From Paenibacillus sp. FSL H8-0048 (GTDB taxonomy: Bacteria; Bacillota; Bacilli; Paenibacillales; Paenibacillaceae): DNA of 64,000 nucleotides. Positions 8,010 to 17,624 of this stretch are shown here, piece after piece. Made by a program: the position numbers and the translations under genes. Position 1 is the stretch's first letter, and each line of letters starts with the position of its first letter. Under the pieces are notes generated by a model that was not told the origin of the DNA, ran no database searches, and saw only the letters and a program-made list of their open reading frames with translations. The DNA is taken from NCBI RefSeq assembly GCF_038002825.1, contig NZ_JBBODF010000001.1:1240001-1304000 (forward strand), in the 5' to 3' direction.

Positions 8010-9116
8010 TCAAACTGTCTCTGATTCAGGCATAGGTCCGATATAAGTAGATTGTGGCCGGAAAATCCGGTTATGGGCTGACTGCTCCAGCAAATGGGCC
8101 GTCCAGCCGACAATTCTTCCCGCTGTGAATGTAGGCGTGAAGATCTCCGGCGCCAGCTTCAGCGCCTTCAGTATAGCCGCAGCATAGAATTCAACATTGG
8201 TGAACAGGCGGCGGCCCGGCTTGTATTCCTTCAGCAGCGCAACCGCAGTAGCCTCCACATGAAGCGCAAGATCAAAGTAGGCGTCCTTGCCGATCATCGT
8301 AAGTGTCGCAATCTGCAGGGCTTCAGCCCGCGGGTCCTTAGTCTTGTAGATCCGGTGCCCGAAGCCCATCAGCTTCTCTCCAGCCTCAAGCTTCCCTCTC
8401 AGCCAAGGCTCTGCGCGTTCCTTCGTTCCGATCTCCTCCAGCATCGATATCACTTCATATGGCGCACCGCCATGCAGCGGACCCTTCATCGCTCCGATTG
8501 ATCCGGCTACAGCCGCACATAGATCCGATTCCGTGGACAGCACCACCCGCCCGGCGAACGTTGAGGCATTCATGCCATGCTCCATGCAAAGGATCATATA
8601 GGCGCTAAGTGCCTTCACATGAGCCTCTTCAGGCAGCTTGCCTGTGAGCAGATACAGATAATTCGCGGCATGGCCAAGCTCAGGAAGCGATTTCAGCGGC
8701 GGCAAGCCCTGAAGGCTACGGTACCTGTAAGCTATGATCGCCGGAAGCATTGCCGTCAGCCGCACGGCCTGCTTCAGCGTGGGCGGCCAGGTAGCGTTCT
8801 CCTCATCCCCAAGGGCAGCCACTGCACTTTGTAGTACCAGCATCAGCGGGACAGAAGCCGGATACAGATCAAGCATTTTGCAGAGATATTCAGGAACCCT
8901 TCTCTCCGCTGCCATTTGCGCCTTGAGCTGCGCCAGCTCCTCCGCATCAGGCAGGTGTCCGTTCCAGAGCAAATAAGCGACTTCTTCATAGCTTTTGCTC
9001 ACCGCAAGCTCCTTTGCCCAATATCCGCGGTACACCAAATACCCTTTCTCTCCATCTACCAATCCAATTGCTGTCTCTCCGGCAACTACGCCTTCTAATC
9101 CCGTTACTTTAGCCAT
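8010..9116 (-). CDS. Citrate synthase / 2-methylcitrate synthase family protein
   Basis: A 368-residue type I citrate synthase of the short Bacillus class, condensing acetyl-CoA with oxaloacetate (or propionyl-CoA in methylcitrate synthases). Motifs include MEHGMNAST (first catalytic His), GPLHGGAP, MGFGHRIYKTKDPRA (second catalytic His) and the FTPTFTAGRIVGW region near the C-terminus. It stands alone, with no aconitase, isocitrate dehydrogenase or prp genes beside it, so the split between citZ-, citA- and mmgD-like roles cannot be made from context. The ATG follows AAAAGGGG at about ten bases. Confidence 0.92.
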   Translation of the reverse strand: MAKVTGLEGVVAGETAIGLVDGEKGYLVYRGYWAKELAVSKSYEEVAYLLWNGHLPDAEELAQLKAQMAAERRVPEYLCKMLDLYPASVPLMLVLQSAVAALGDEENATWPPTLKQAVRLTAMLPAIIAYRYRSLQGLPPLKSLPELGHAANYLYLLTGKLPEEAHVKALSAYMILCMEHGMNASTFAGRVVLSTESDLCAAVAGSIGAMKGPLHGGAPYEVISMLEEIGTKERAEPWLRGKLEAGEKLMGFGHRIYKTKDPRAEALQIATLTMIGKDAYFDLALHVEATAVALLKEYKPGRRLFTNVEFYAAAILKALKLAPEIFTPTFTAGRIVGWTAHLLEQSAHNRIFRPQSTYIGPMPESETV

Positions 9117-9242
9117 TATATCTTTACCCCTTTTCCGGTCCCCCGCAGGAAGAAATTCATCATATTAGGAGTATAAACTGCTAAATCTATATTGCATATT
9201 TATTGTTTTTTATGAATCCATAAGGAAAATCTATCACCTTCA

Positions 9243-10085
9243 TTACTTAAGCTCCATGAGCTGCTTCAGCTTGGCTTCTGTACCTGATTCACCCGCTGGC
9301 GTGTAGATGCTGCAACGCAGATCCGCTGCACCCTGCACTTGTAGGGAGGTGAGATGGAACAGCATTTTGCCGGCTTTGGCATGCCGGAATTCCAGTACAA
9401 CATCCGGCGCGGAGCTGACCCGGCTCTCTTCCCATAAATGATTGAATTCCGGATGCCGTTCCTTCATCTCCGCGATGAATTCATCGTACCAGCGGTCCTC
9501 CAGATATTGCCCGTAATAGGCGCGGAAGATCGATAAGTATCCCCGGACGAACTGCTCCCAATTCACCGCCAGCCGCCTGAACTCCTTGCGTTCGAACAGC
9601 AGTGAGATCATATTGCGCTGCTGCGGAGCCAGCTTAGCGAAATCAAGAAACACATGCGCCGCAGCCTCATTCCAGCCGACAATGCCGCAGTGCCGGTCCG
9701 AGATGATGGTCGGGCAGGTCTTCAGCTCCTGCAAAATCTTTTGCAGGGAAGGATGAATCACCGAAGGCTCCTCCTGGGTATAGTCTGCGATTCCCGGTCC
9801 GTTCTCCAGCGCCAGAGCGAACAAGTAACTCCGCTCATCCTTCGTCAGTTGGAGTGCTGCGGCAATACAATCAAGAACGGATGGAGACACTTTAATATCC
9901 CGCCCCTGCTCCAGCCAGGTATACCAGGTACTGCTTACTCCGGAGAGCTGAGCCACTTCCTCGCGCCGGAGCCCGGGTGTCCGCCTGCGGGTGCCCTCCG
10001 GGAGCCCCGCCGCTGCCGGGGTAATGGCTGCACGTCTTGCTTTCAGGAATTCTGATAATGCTTGAAGTCTGTTCTGATTGGACAT
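9243..10085 (-). CDS. XRE-family regulator with MmyB-like ligand-binding domain
   Basis: A 280-residue DNA-binding protein. An N-terminal helix-turn-helix (RREEVAQLSGVSSTWYTWLE, about residues 45-65) is followed by a domain typical of MmyB-like regulators (DRHCGIVGWNEAAAHVF; WDEFI- and RHPEFNHLW-like blocks), some of which bind fatty-acid-type ligands. The start at 10085 has AGGAGG seven bases upstream. The gene is divergent from fabF and shares with it a 132-base region holding a perfect 14-base palindrome. I infer that it controls itself and perhaps fabF. Confidence 0.85.
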   Translation of the reverse strand: MSNQNRLQALSEFLKARRAAITPAAAGLPEGTRRRTPGLRREEVAQLSGVSSTWYTWLEQGRDIKVSPSVLDCIAAALQLTKDERSYLFALALENGPGIADYTQEEPSVIHPSLQKILQELKTCPTIISDRHCGIVGWNEAAAHVFLDFAKLAPQQRNMISLLFERKEFRRLAVNWEQFVRGYLSIFRAYYGQYLEDRWYDEFIAEMKERHPEFNHLWEESRVSSAPDVVLEFRHAKAGKMLFHLTSLQVQGAADLRCSIYTPAGESGTEAKLKQLMELK

Positions 10086-10134
10086 CCTGCTTCCTCCTGC
10101 CATATTGTTCGTCTGCCTGTTAGTGTAGTAGTAA

Positions 10135-10148
10135 TTATACTAGTATAA
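10135..10148. promoter_or_regulatory. Palindromic operator candidate between the MmyB-like regulator and fabF
   Basis: TTATACTAGTATAA is a perfect 14-base palindrome. Outside it, GTAGT on the left and ACTAC on the right extend the symmetry with small offsets. It sits midway between divergent start codons, where an autoregulatory operator is expected. Confidence 0.5.
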
Positions 10149-10164
10149 ACTACAACTTGTAATA

Positions 10165-10195
10165 GGATAAGCAACATGAAAAAATAAGCTTATCC
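10165..10195 (+). promoter_or_regulatory. Inverted repeat in the fabF leader
   Basis: GGATAAGC (10165-10172) and GCTTATCC (10188-10195) form an 8-bp stem with a 15-base A/T-rich loop, ending about ten bases before the fabF ribosome site. It could be a second operator half or a leader hairpin. Confidence 0.35.
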
Positions 10196-10217
10196 AGAAT
10201 AACAGGAGGAATAGCAG

Positions 10218-11456
10218 ATGGAACGTGTCGTGATTACAGGAATGGGTGTCATCTCCCCGCTTGGCAATACCGTGGACCAGTTTTGGAGCCGCCTTACGGC
10301 AGGAGAATCGGGGATTACGCCGATTGATTCATTCGATACCACCCATTTCAAAACCAAGATTGCCGGCTCAGTACAGGCCTTCGATCCGGATGCCAGATTC
10401 GGCCGCAAGGAGGCCCGGCGGATGGACCGGTTCAGCCAGTTCGCGCTGGCCGCCGCAGAGGAGGCCTGGATGCACTCCGGCCTCCGGCTGGAGGAGCTGG
10501 ACCGGGAACGGCTGGGCGTCTATGTAGGCTCCGGCGTAGGCGGTATCCAGACGTTGATGGACCAGGGCGAACTGCTGCGGTCCCGGGGACCGGAGCGGGT
10601 AAGCCCTACCCTGATCCCGATGCTGATCTCCAATATGGCGGCAGCGATGATCAGCATCAGGCTCGGGGCACAGGGGCCGACACTCTCCCCGGTGACCGCC
10701 TGTTCCATTGGGAACACGGCCATTGGGGAAGCTTTCCGCCTGATCCGGTACGGCGGAGCCGATGTGATTGTTGCGGGAGGTGCGGAAGCGGCTGTGACCG
10801 AGATTGCGCTGGCCAGCTTCGGCAACGCGACCGCCTTGTCTACCCGGAACGGGGAACCGCAGGGGGCCAGCCGGCCTTTTGAACGGAACAGGGACGGATT
10901 TGTCATCGCGGAGGGCGGAGCTATTGTGATCCTGGAGTCCCTCTCCCATGCCCTGCGCAGAGATGCCGTTATCTATGGCGAGGTCACCGGATATGGCGCA
11001 AGCTCCGACGCTTATCATATGGTGGCTACTCATCCTGAGGGGATAGGAGCCTACCAGGCGATGAAGCTGGCACTTAGCGAGGCTGGCATCAGTCCCGGGG
11101 AGGTAGATGTCATTAGCGCACACGCAACCAGCACGGTGGTCGGAGACCTTTCGGAGACCCTGGCGATTAAGAAGCTATTCGGAGAGCAGGCCTACCGGAT
11201 TCCGGTCACGGCTAACAAATCGATGACCGGACATGCACTTGGCGCAGCCGGTGGCCTGGAAGCCATTGCTCTGCTCAAAAGCCTGCAGGAAGGGCTGATC
11301 CCGCCGACAATTAATCTGGAGCAGCCGGGCGAATCCTGCGACCTGGATTATGTCCCTAACGTAGCCCGCCAAGCAGACCTGAAGATCGGGATCTCCAATT
11401 CCTTTGGCTTCGGCGGCCACAACGCTGTAATCGTTCTGCGCAAGTATGAAGCGTAA
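10218..11456 (+). CDS. fabF: Beta-ketoacyl-ACP synthase II
   Basis: A 412-residue KAS II that elongates acyl-ACP with malonyl-ACP in fatty acid synthesis. The catalytic Cys is in VTACSIGN (Cys162) and the two His are in SAHATST (His302) and TGHALGAAGG (His339); FGFGGHNA closes the active site. The ATG has AGGAGG eight bases upstream. It is separate from other fab genes and is divergent from an MmyB-like regulator, so it may be a second, regulated KAS II rather than the housekeeping copy. Confidence 0.93.
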   Translation: MERVVITGMGVISPLGNTVDQFWSRLTAGESGITPIDSFDTTHFKTKIAGSVQAFDPDARFGRKEARRMDRFSQFALAAAEEAWMHSGLRLEELDRERLGVYVGSGVGGIQTLMDQGELLRSRGPERVSPTLIPMLISNMAAAMISIRLGAQGPTLSPVTACSIGNTAIGEAFRLIRYGGADVIVAGGAEAAVTEIALASFGNATALSTRNGEPQGASRPFERNRDGFVIAEGGAIVILESLSHALRRDAVIYGEVTGYGASSDAYHMVATHPEGIGAYQAMKLALSEAGISPGEVDVISAHATSTVVGDLSETLAIKKLFGEQAYRIPVTANKSMTGHALGAAGGLEAIALLKSLQEGLIPPTINLEQPGESCDLDYVPNVARQADLKIGISNSFGFGGHNAVIVLRKYEA

Positions 11457-11479
11457 TCGCAGCTAATTCCTATGTAAAG

Positions 11480-11520
11480 CAAACAGCGGATCGCCCATTC
11501 TATGGGAGACCCGCTGTTTG
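11480..11520. terminator. Stem-loop terminator downstream of fabF
   Basis: CAAACAGCGG pairs with CCGCTGTTTG around an inner GCCCAT/ATGGGA stem. The T-tract is weak, so efficiency is uncertain; it could serve both convergent genes. Confidence 0.55.
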
Positions 11521-11572
11521 TAATGGTTAAGGGTATTTTGCCGGCTGTGACTAGAATGCTCACAGGATCAGG

Positions 11573-13006
11573 TTACTTTTTCTCCGGTGAGACATGGCTT
11601 CCCCAGATTGCAACGCCTTCCGCTGAAAGTGCCGTGAATGTCATTACCTCGCTTGAGGCCGCTTCATTCCATTCCCGCAGGAACACCCCGCTATACTCCG
11701 CACCTTCTAGCGTCAGCTTCGCCATATGATCATCGCTCAAGGCCCATGTACCTGTTACTGCCCCGCTTACCGTGCCGTCTGCGTTCAACTCCACCAACTG
11801 CGACTCCGCCAGCTCAGCCGTAATCTCCTTGCCGTGGTTCACCAGTTTGTAGGCACCCGTTACCTCCTTGGCTGTGTACTTGCCGATCTTCTCGCCTCCG
11901 TAACGGTGGGGTGCGACAACTGGCCAGCCCGCTTCATTCATGAACATCTGGTGAACCCGAACCTCATGCTGCTCTCCGAGACCCGGGAACCTTGAGTGGA
12001 AGATCAGATAATACTGCCCGCTCTTCTCATCATAGTAAGCCGAATTATGTCCCGGGGAGACATAGCCTGTATCCGATCCGGCGGCTTCTTCAGCTGTATT
12101 CACAAATTCATGATTCCCCATCAGCTTCACGCCGTAAGGTGCGTACGCCGGATCATCGAACAACACCCCAGGCGTACCCTGGGCGTTCAGCATAGCCTTA
12201 CCTTCCGAGTCCTCGAACGGGCCAGCCGGATGCTTGGAGCGGGCGACACGGATATTATAACCGCCACTTGCATCAAGCCCGCCGTAGGAGAGGAACAGGT
12301 AGTAATAGCCGGTCTCCGGGCTATATAGCATATACGGACCTTCAATCCGCGCATGGTTCCCTCCAAGCAGCTTCTTGCCGTAGCCTTGGCCCTCCAGCGG
12401 GAAGCCCGTAGACGGGTCAAGCTCCAGGATGAAGATTCCGCCGGAGTAGGAGCCGTAGACCATCCACAGCTTGCCGTCCTTATCCCAAAACACATCAGGG
12501 TCCACCACATTCGGCTTCTCCGTAGAATCATAGACCTCACCATCATCCCCGATGCCGGACATTCCCGACTTTAGAATAATACCTTTATTCTTGTAGGGAC
12601 CTTCAATCTTATCAGCCACGGCAATACCTAGCGCTGACAGCGGAGAATCGCCTTTACAGGCATCGTAATACATGTAGAACTTACCGTCGGCCAATTGAAT
12701 GACATCCGGTGCCCACAGCGTGTCCGACTGGGCCCAGCTAAGCGTCTCGCTGAGCTCCTCCGTTACATTCGGTATCAGTACGTTATCATCCGTCACGCCG
12801 GAAGAAATCTGCGTCCACGACATCAGGTCCTTGGATTTGGCCGAGGCCAGATGCGAACCGAACACGTAATATGTATCCTCCACCTTAATCACAGAGGGAT
12901 CGTGCACAGATACATTCCCGAACTCCGGCGGCCCTTCCGGGTTCCCTCCACCACATGCCGACAGCAGGGATAAGGATATCAATGCCGTTAAGGATCTTTT
13001 TCTCAT
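11573..13006 (-). CDS. Exported GH43 arabinan endo-1,5-alpha-L-arabinosidase (lipoprotein)
   Basis: A 477-residue lipoprotein (lipobox LLSAC, Cys18) with a five-bladed GH43 propeller. The catalytic set is visible: Asp36 in VHDPSV, Asp169 in VVDPDVFW and Glu222 in ARIEGPYM. The C-terminal ~100 residues (AYKLVNHGKEITAEL onward) form the extra beta-barrel domain of extracellular arabinanases such as B. subtilis Abn2. It should cut alpha-1,5-arabinan outside the cell. No arabinose genes or transporter lie beside it. Confidence 0.88.
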   Translation of the reverse strand: MRKRSLTALISLSLLSACGGGNPEGPPEFGNVSVHDPSVIKVEDTYYVFGSHLASAKSKDLMSWTQISSGVTDDNVLIPNVTEELSETLSWAQSDTLWAPDVIQLADGKFYMYYDACKGDSPLSALGIAVADKIEGPYKNKGIILKSGMSGIGDDGEVYDSTEKPNVVDPDVFWDKDGKLWMVYGSYSGGIFILELDPSTGFPLEGQGYGKKLLGGNHARIEGPYMLYSPETGYYYLFLSYGGLDASGGYNIRVARSKHPAGPFEDSEGKAMLNAQGTPGVLFDDPAYAPYGVKLMGNHEFVNTAEEAAGSDTGYVSPGHNSAYYDEKSGQYYLIFHSRFPGLGEQHEVRVHQMFMNEAGWPVVAPHRYGGEKIGKYTAKEVTGAYKLVNHGKEITAELAESQLVELNADGTVSGAVTGTWALSDDHMAKLTLEGAEYSGVFLREWNEAASSEVMTFTALSAEGVAIWGSHVSPEKK

Positions 13007-13137
13007 CTCATCATAACCTCCCTATGTATACCCTTACATTTTGCTGGGAAAATGAGATTTAGTCAATACTTTTATTTATATTAATTAGTTTTGTTTTATA
13101 TTTATATGAAATATATTCACCCATAAAACAAAATAAC

Positions 13138-13170
13138 AAAAAAACGCCAGGCCCATGAAGGCCTGACGCT
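13138..13170 (-). terminator. Intrinsic terminator of the OppD-type gene
   Basis: On the minus strand AGCGTCAGGCC pairs with GGCCTGGCGTT around TTCATG, followed by TTTTTTT. Confidence 0.9.
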
Positions 13171-13187
13171 GATCTAATCATTTAAAC

Positions 13188-14258
13188 TTAGTAATCGCCG
13201 CTATTGCCGACAAGTACCGGCTCTGGGTAGGCATTGCTCAAGACGCGGCGCTGCTTCTTCACGACATCCGGCGGCTCCACCGCTGGTGCCATCGGATGCA
13301 TTAGCCAGGACTTCACAAGATGGGAGTCCGATACCTTGTACATTGGAGGTTCCTTCTCCATGTCAATCGCCATTGCATATGTGCTGCGCAGGGCAAAGGC
13401 GTCTCCCTTAGGAGGCTTGATCAGGTCGGGAGGCGTACCCGGGATCGCTGTAAGCATCGAGCCCTTGCTTTCCAGACTTGGCATGGAAGCCAGCAGGCCC
13501 CAAGTGTACGGATGTCTTGGATCGTAGAAGATCTCTTCTGCGGTACCCATTTCGACGATCTGTCCGGCATACATAACAGCAACACGGTCAGCCATTCTCG
13601 CCACAACCCCAAGGTCATGGGTGATGAAAATGATCGCTGTGTCAATCTTCTTCTGCAGGTCCTTCATCAGATCAAGAATCTGTGCCTGAATAGTTACGTC
13701 AAGCGCAGTTGTCGGCTCATCGGCAATCAGGAGCTTAGGGTTAGCCGCCAGTGCCATAGCAATTACAACACGTTGACGCATCCCGCCGCTGAATTCATGC
13801 GGATACTGCTGGAAACGGCGTTCCGGTGACGGAATCCCTACCAGATTAAGCAATTCAACACCACGCTTGTAGGCAGCTTCCTTCGTGATATTCTCATGCT
13901 TGAACAGCACTTCCGTAATCTGCCGGCCAACCTTCATCATCGGGTTAAGTGAAGTCATCGGATCTTGGAAAATCATTCCGATTTCTTTGCCGCGGATTTT
14001 TTGCATCTGCTTCTCATTCTTGCCGATCAGATCTTGTCCATCGAACAGAATCTGTCCACGCTTATATTCGCCCGCAGGCTGAGGAACCAGCTTCATGACG
14101 GCTTGCGAGGTTACGCTCTTACCGGAACCGGATTCGCCAACAATCGCCAGAGTCTCCCCTTTATTTACATGAAAGCTGACACCACGGATTGCTTGCACTT
14201 CTCCTCCGCGTGTTCTGAATGATATAGCCAGGTCTTTTACCTCTAAAAGGCGCTCCAT
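13188..14258 (-). CDS. OppD-type peptide ABC transporter ATP-binding protein
   Basis: A 356-residue ATPase of the OppD/DppD class. Walker [10 protein letters not shown]-loop [12 protein letters not shown], signature SGGMRQRV and Walker B LLIADEPT are intact, and the C-terminal oligopeptide extension begins near AIPGTPPDL. The cysteines seen in many DppD tails are replaced ([12 protein letters not shown]), which I believe also occurs in Bacillus OppD proteins. The start at 14258 follows GAGGGTGACAGG. No permease, binding protein or OppF partner lies beside it, so it must work with subunits encoded elsewhere or be a remnant. Confidence 0.88.
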   Translation of the reverse strand: MERLLEVKDLAISFRTRGGEVQAIRGVSFHVNKGETLAIVGESGSGKSVTSQAVMKLVPQPAGEYKRGQILFDGQDLIGKNEKQMQKIRGKEIGMIFQDPMTSLNPMMKVGRQITEVLFKHENITKEAAYKRGVELLNLVGIPSPERRFQQYPHEFSGGMRQRVVIAMALAANPKLLIADEPTTALDVTIQAQILDLMKDLQKKIDTAIIFITHDLGVVARMADRVAVMYAGQIVEMGTAEEIFYDPRHPYTWGLLASMPSLESKGSMLTAIPGTPPDLIKPPKGDAFALRSTYAMAIDMEKEPPMYKVSDSHLVKSWLMHPMAPAVEPPDVVKKQRRVLSNAYPEPVLVGNSGDY

Positions 14259-14484
14259 CCTGTCACCCTCTCTGTTTCTTTTCAAGTATGATCTTCATTC
14301 TTAATATCGAAAAAACACGCAATACTATTATTTTATCTATCTTAGGGGGCTTACGTCAAGATTTTTCTGAAAACGCCACCGTAACCCATCATTTCATGTC
14401 AGCTATGCTCCTCACAGGTTGCGCAGCCACTCTCAAAATATACACGAAGAACGCTTTGTTGGCAAAAAAACAAACCGCCATAAA

Positions 14485-14509
14485 GCCGGATCTCAATAAG
14501 AGACCCGGC
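14485..14509 (-). terminator. Stem-loop downstream of the APH-fold kinase gene
   Basis: On the minus strand GCCGGGTCTC pairs with GAGATCCGGC. A T-rich tract (TTTGTTTTTTT) follows after about ten bases. The gap 14259-14521 otherwise shows nothing gene-like. Confidence 0.6.
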
Positions 14510-14521
14510 CTCATAAGTATG

Positions 14522-15493
14522 CTATAGTACCACAGCTGTGAACCGTGTCCAGGATTCCGCAAGGTTATCATGCACCCAGTTAATATGATTCTCATTCTTA
14601 TACTGGCGCGAGTAACATTCAATCACCAGGATCAGATCCAGATACAGGTCATATAGCTGCTTGCGCAGCAGTTCATTGCGGCTGGTAAAAGCTGCCCCAT
14701 ACCCTTCATAGAACGCCGCCGAGCTCTCGAAATGCCGGAAATAATACTCCAGCAGCACATCGCCCCACATCGCCCGCTCCCAGTCAATAACCGATACGAT
14801 TACCCCATCCTGTACAAAAAGGTTGCCGCCCCATAGATCCCAGTGTACCAATCGCGGCTGCGTCACTTTATCCAGGGCCGGCAGATACAGCTCCAGCACC
14901 TGCTCTATTTCCTGCTGGCTGGCCGGTAGCCGTGCCTCCAGCCTGACCGCATCCTGAAGCACATTCAACAGCATCGACTTGAAGGTTTCCCTCCAGGTAA
15001 GTCCTCTCCCGTCAGGCTCTTTGCCGAAAAGCCCGAAGGCTGATCCCTCAATTGCATTGATTCTCCGCTGGTACTGGCCCAGCTCGAATTCAATGGAATA
15101 CCGTTGTTCCTCGGTAAGACTTTCCTTCACCTCGTTATACGGCTGCCCTTCAATCTTCTCCATGAAGAAATACGGACAGGAGATCAACTGCAGGCTATCA
15201 TCATAGCTGTACACTTCCGGCACAGGCACACCGCCAGCAGCACGTACCAGCCGGAGAGCTTCCACCTCAGCATGCATGATATCCTTCTCGTAGCTCAGGG
15301 TCTCTGTCTCCGGGTCCGGAGCCACCTTAAGAATGACCGATCGGCCATCGCTTAATTCTAGATCATAGGCCGTATTAAAGAATCCAGCGGTCAGCTCCCT
15401 GCTGCTGAGGATCTGCACACCTGTCCCAAAGGCTGCGGCAGTCAAGAGGCTTAGCTGCCAGTCGTTCAATTGGACTTTTGTGAAGCTCTCCAC
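14522..15493 (-). CDS. APH-fold phosphotransferase
   Basis: A 323-residue aminoglycoside-phosphotransferase-type kinase. The catalytic loop LVHWDLWGGNLF and the metal-binding VIDWERAMWGD are clear. Such proteins phosphorylate small molecules, including sugars, homoserine, choline and some antibiotics. It starts with GTG four bases after the stop of the epimerase-like gene, so it is the last gene of the sugar-type operon. I infer a role in that pathway, perhaps phosphorylating its product, rather than antibiotic resistance. The ribosome site is weak, consistent with coupling. Confidence 0.8.
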   Translation of the reverse strand: MESFTKVQLNDWQLSLLTAAAFGTGVQILSSRELTAGFFNTAYDLELSDGRSVILKVAPDPETETLSYEKDIMHAEVEALRLVRAAGGVPVPEVYSYDDSLQLISCPYFFMEKIEGQPYNEVKESLTEEQRYSIEFELGQYQRRINAIEGSAFGLFGKEPDGRGLTWRETFKSMLLNVLQDAVRLEARLPASQQEIEQVLELYLPALDKVTQPRLVHWDLWGGNLFVQDGVIVSVIDWERAMWGDVLLEYYFRHFESSAAFYEGYGAAFTSRNELLRKQLYDLYLDLILVIECYSRQYKNENHINWVHDNLAESWTRFTAVVL

Positions 15494-15497
15494 TTGG

Positions 15498-16466
15498 TTA
15501 GACCCACCACATCTCAGACAGCGGCTCTTCGATCAGCACCTGCTTGAGATTGTCTACCGCTTTGGAGAAGCCCTCTTCAATGGACATCAGGCCGTCTTCA
15601 TGCTCAATGCTGACTACAAAGTCGTAGCCCACCAGACGCAGTGCGCTCATCATATCTGCCCAGACCTTAACATCGTGTCCGTAGCCTACGGAACGGAACT
15701 GCCAGGCGCGGTCCAGCATATTCGCATAAGACTGCATGTCCGTCAGGCCATACTTGTTGACGTTCACCGGATCAATAACGGTATCCTTCGCATGGAAGTG
15801 ATGGATTGCACCTTCACGGCCGAGAATATGAATGGCTTGTACCGGATCAATTCCCTGCCACCACATATGGCTCGGGTCAAGGTTGGCCCCGATGGCATCC
15901 CCGGCAGCTTCTCTTAATCTCAGCAGGGTAGCCGGAGTGTGTACCGAGAAGCCACCGTGCAGCTCAAGACCAATCTTTACATCATGTGCAGTAGCGAAGG
16001 CCGCCTGCTCAGTCCAATAAGGAATGACCTTGTTCTCCCACTGCCAGGCCAGAATCTCCTGGTAATCATTCGGCCACGGGGCAACTGGCCAGTTCGGATA
16101 CTTAGCGCCTTCATGATCGCCCGGACAGCCGGAGAAGGTATTCACAACCTTAACGCCCAGCTTCTGTGCAAGCTTCACGGTGTCTACGAACACCTCGTGA
16201 TCCTTGTCTGCCAGCTCCTTCTGCGGGTGCAGCGGGTTGCCGTGGCAGCTTAGTGCGCTGATGATCAAGCCGCGGGATTCTATTTGCTGCTTGAATTCCT
16301 GAAGGGCCGCTTCATTCTCCAGCAGCTCCTTGGGATTGCAATGGCTGTTCCCGGGATACCCTCCGGTACCGATCTCAACGGCCTTAAGTCCTTTGGAGAC
16401 CACATAATCCAGTGCATCCTCCAGCTTACGGCCGCCGAACAACACCATAAATACTCCAAGTTTCAT
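15498..16466 (-). CDS. Sugar phosphate isomerase/epimerase (xylose isomerase-like TIM barrel)
   Basis: A 322-residue member of the AP endonuclease 2/IolE-type TIM barrel group. Metal-ligand motifs: KAVEIGTGG, IGLELHGGF (Glu and His), ANLDPSHMWWQG (Asp, His), HFHAKDT and VSIEHED (Glu). These enzymes isomerise or epimerise keto sugars or inosose-type compounds. It is the fourth of five operon genes, with a second related epimerase at the head, so the pathway probably has two isomerisation steps combined with two oxidation steps. Confidence 0.88.
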   Translation of the reverse strand: MKLGVFMVLFGGRKLEDALDYVVSKGLKAVEIGTGGYPGNSHCNPKELLENEAALQEFKQQIESRGLIISALSCHGNPLHPQKELADKDHEVFVDTVKLAQKLGVKVVNTFSGCPGDHEGAKYPNWPVAPWPNDYQEILAWQWENKVIPYWTEQAAFATAHDVKIGLELHGGFSVHTPATLLRLREAAGDAIGANLDPSHMWWQGIDPVQAIHILGREGAIHHFHAKDTVIDPVNVNKYGLTDMQSYANMLDRAWQFRSVGYGHDVKVWADMMSALRLVGYDFVVSIEHEDGLMSIEEGFSKAVDNLKQVLIEEPLSEMWWV

Positions 16467-16506
16467 TTGCAGATTCCACCTCTCCTAGAGTCGTATTGGA
16501 GCTTGC

Positions 16507-17577
16507 TTAAGCTCCGTAGATATCGAAATGCTTAACTGTCTCATTACGCTCCGCAGCTTCGAAGATCGCCTCAATGAGTCTCAGCACACGAAGCACCTCG
16601 GCATTCTTGACAATCGGCTCCGCCGTGCCTTCGATGACAGCTGCCAGATTATCATAGAAGCTGGAGGGCATCTCCATAGCCGCAGGCAGATCTTCAAGGA
16701 CCGTTGAGCCTTCTGAAGGCGGAGCCATTGTCTTGGTCAAGCCTACACCTGCGCGGATCGGTGTCGGTTCAATCTTTTCCGATTCGTGGTTGGGGGCTAC
16801 AATTCTGCCTCTCAGGGACCAGTCTTCAATAATTGCGGTTCCCCCGGTGCCCTTCACATACCATCTTGGCATCGTGATGAAGTTGGTTGTTCCTACCTCC
16901 ACGATGGCTCTGATGCCATTCTCGAACTGCAGCACGGCATCGAAGCCGTCATCCACGTTATTGCCGAGGATGAAGCTCAGACTGCTGCTGACACTGCTCA
17001 CCTTGCTGTCAATCATGAACAACAGCTGATCCAGCAGATGCACGCCCCAGTCCAGCAGCATCCCGCCGCCTTGCTCCTTCACATGACGCCAGTCGCCGGG
17101 AATTCCGTTGGCGCCGTGCACCCGGGATTCAATCTGAAAGAGTGATCCAATCGTCCCCTGCTCATACATCTCCCTGATTACGCGGAAGTCCTCATCCCAG
17201 CGTCTGTTCTGGTGCACCATCAGCACCCGTCCGGCTGCCTCCGCAGCAGCCTGCATCTCGATGAATTCAGCCGAGGACATGGCCACCGGCTTCTCACAGA
17301 CTACATGCTTGCCCGCCTGAAAAGCCTGAAGGGCAATGTCCTTGTGGACATCATTCGGTGTAGCAATCAGAACAATGTCCACAGCCGGATCTGCCAGCAC
17401 GTCTTCATAGCTGGCATACGCGGTATAGCCTGCTTCCTCAGCCAAGGCGCGCCGGTTGTCCAGCAGATCGAAGGCACCGGTCACTACCACCCGGTCACTC
17501 TCTTTGATTAATTGGGTATGGTAGCTTCCCATTCCGCCGTAACCAATGATGGCTACAGTATGTTTGATTGAACTCAT
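16507..17577 (-). CDS. Gfo/Idh/MocA family oxidoreductase
   Basis: A 356-residue NAD(P)-dependent dehydrogenase. The Rossmann fold starts VAIIGYGGMGSYH; the conserved CEKPVAMSSAE holds the catalytic Lys; the C-terminal half contains GGGMLLDWGVHLLDQ with the usual Asp/His. Substrates of the family are polyols, inositol and sugar derivatives. The start at 17577 has AGGAG eight bases upstream; the longer GTG start overlaps that site. It sits between a second dehydrogenase and an epimerase in the operon. Confidence 0.9.
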   Translation of the reverse strand: MSSIKHTVAIIGYGGMGSYHTQLIKESDRVVVTGAFDLLDNRRALAEEAGYTAYASYEDVLADPAVDIVLIATPNDVHKDIALQAFQAGKHVVCEKPVAMSSAEFIEMQAAAEAAGRVLMVHQNRRWDEDFRVIREMYEQGTIGSLFQIESRVHGANGIPGDWRHVKEQGGGMLLDWGVHLLDQLLFMIDSKVSSVSSSLSFILGNNVDDGFDAVLQFENGIRAIVEVGTTNFITMPRWYVKGTGGTAIIEDWSLRGRIVAPNHESEKIEPTPIRAGVGLTKTMAPPSEGSTVLEDLPAAMEMPSSFYDNLAAVIEGTAEPIVKNAEVLRVLRLIEAIFEAAERNETVKHFDIYGA

Positions 17578-17624
17578 GGATTCCACTCCTGTTTCTCTGA
17601 TAGTCGCGTGACCCGGAGATGCTC

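Noticed and set aside
14522..15493. Antibiotic resistance aminoglycoside phosphotransferase
   Set aside because: It is coupled to a sugar-enzyme operon and shows only the general APH catalytic motifs, so a resistance role is not supported.
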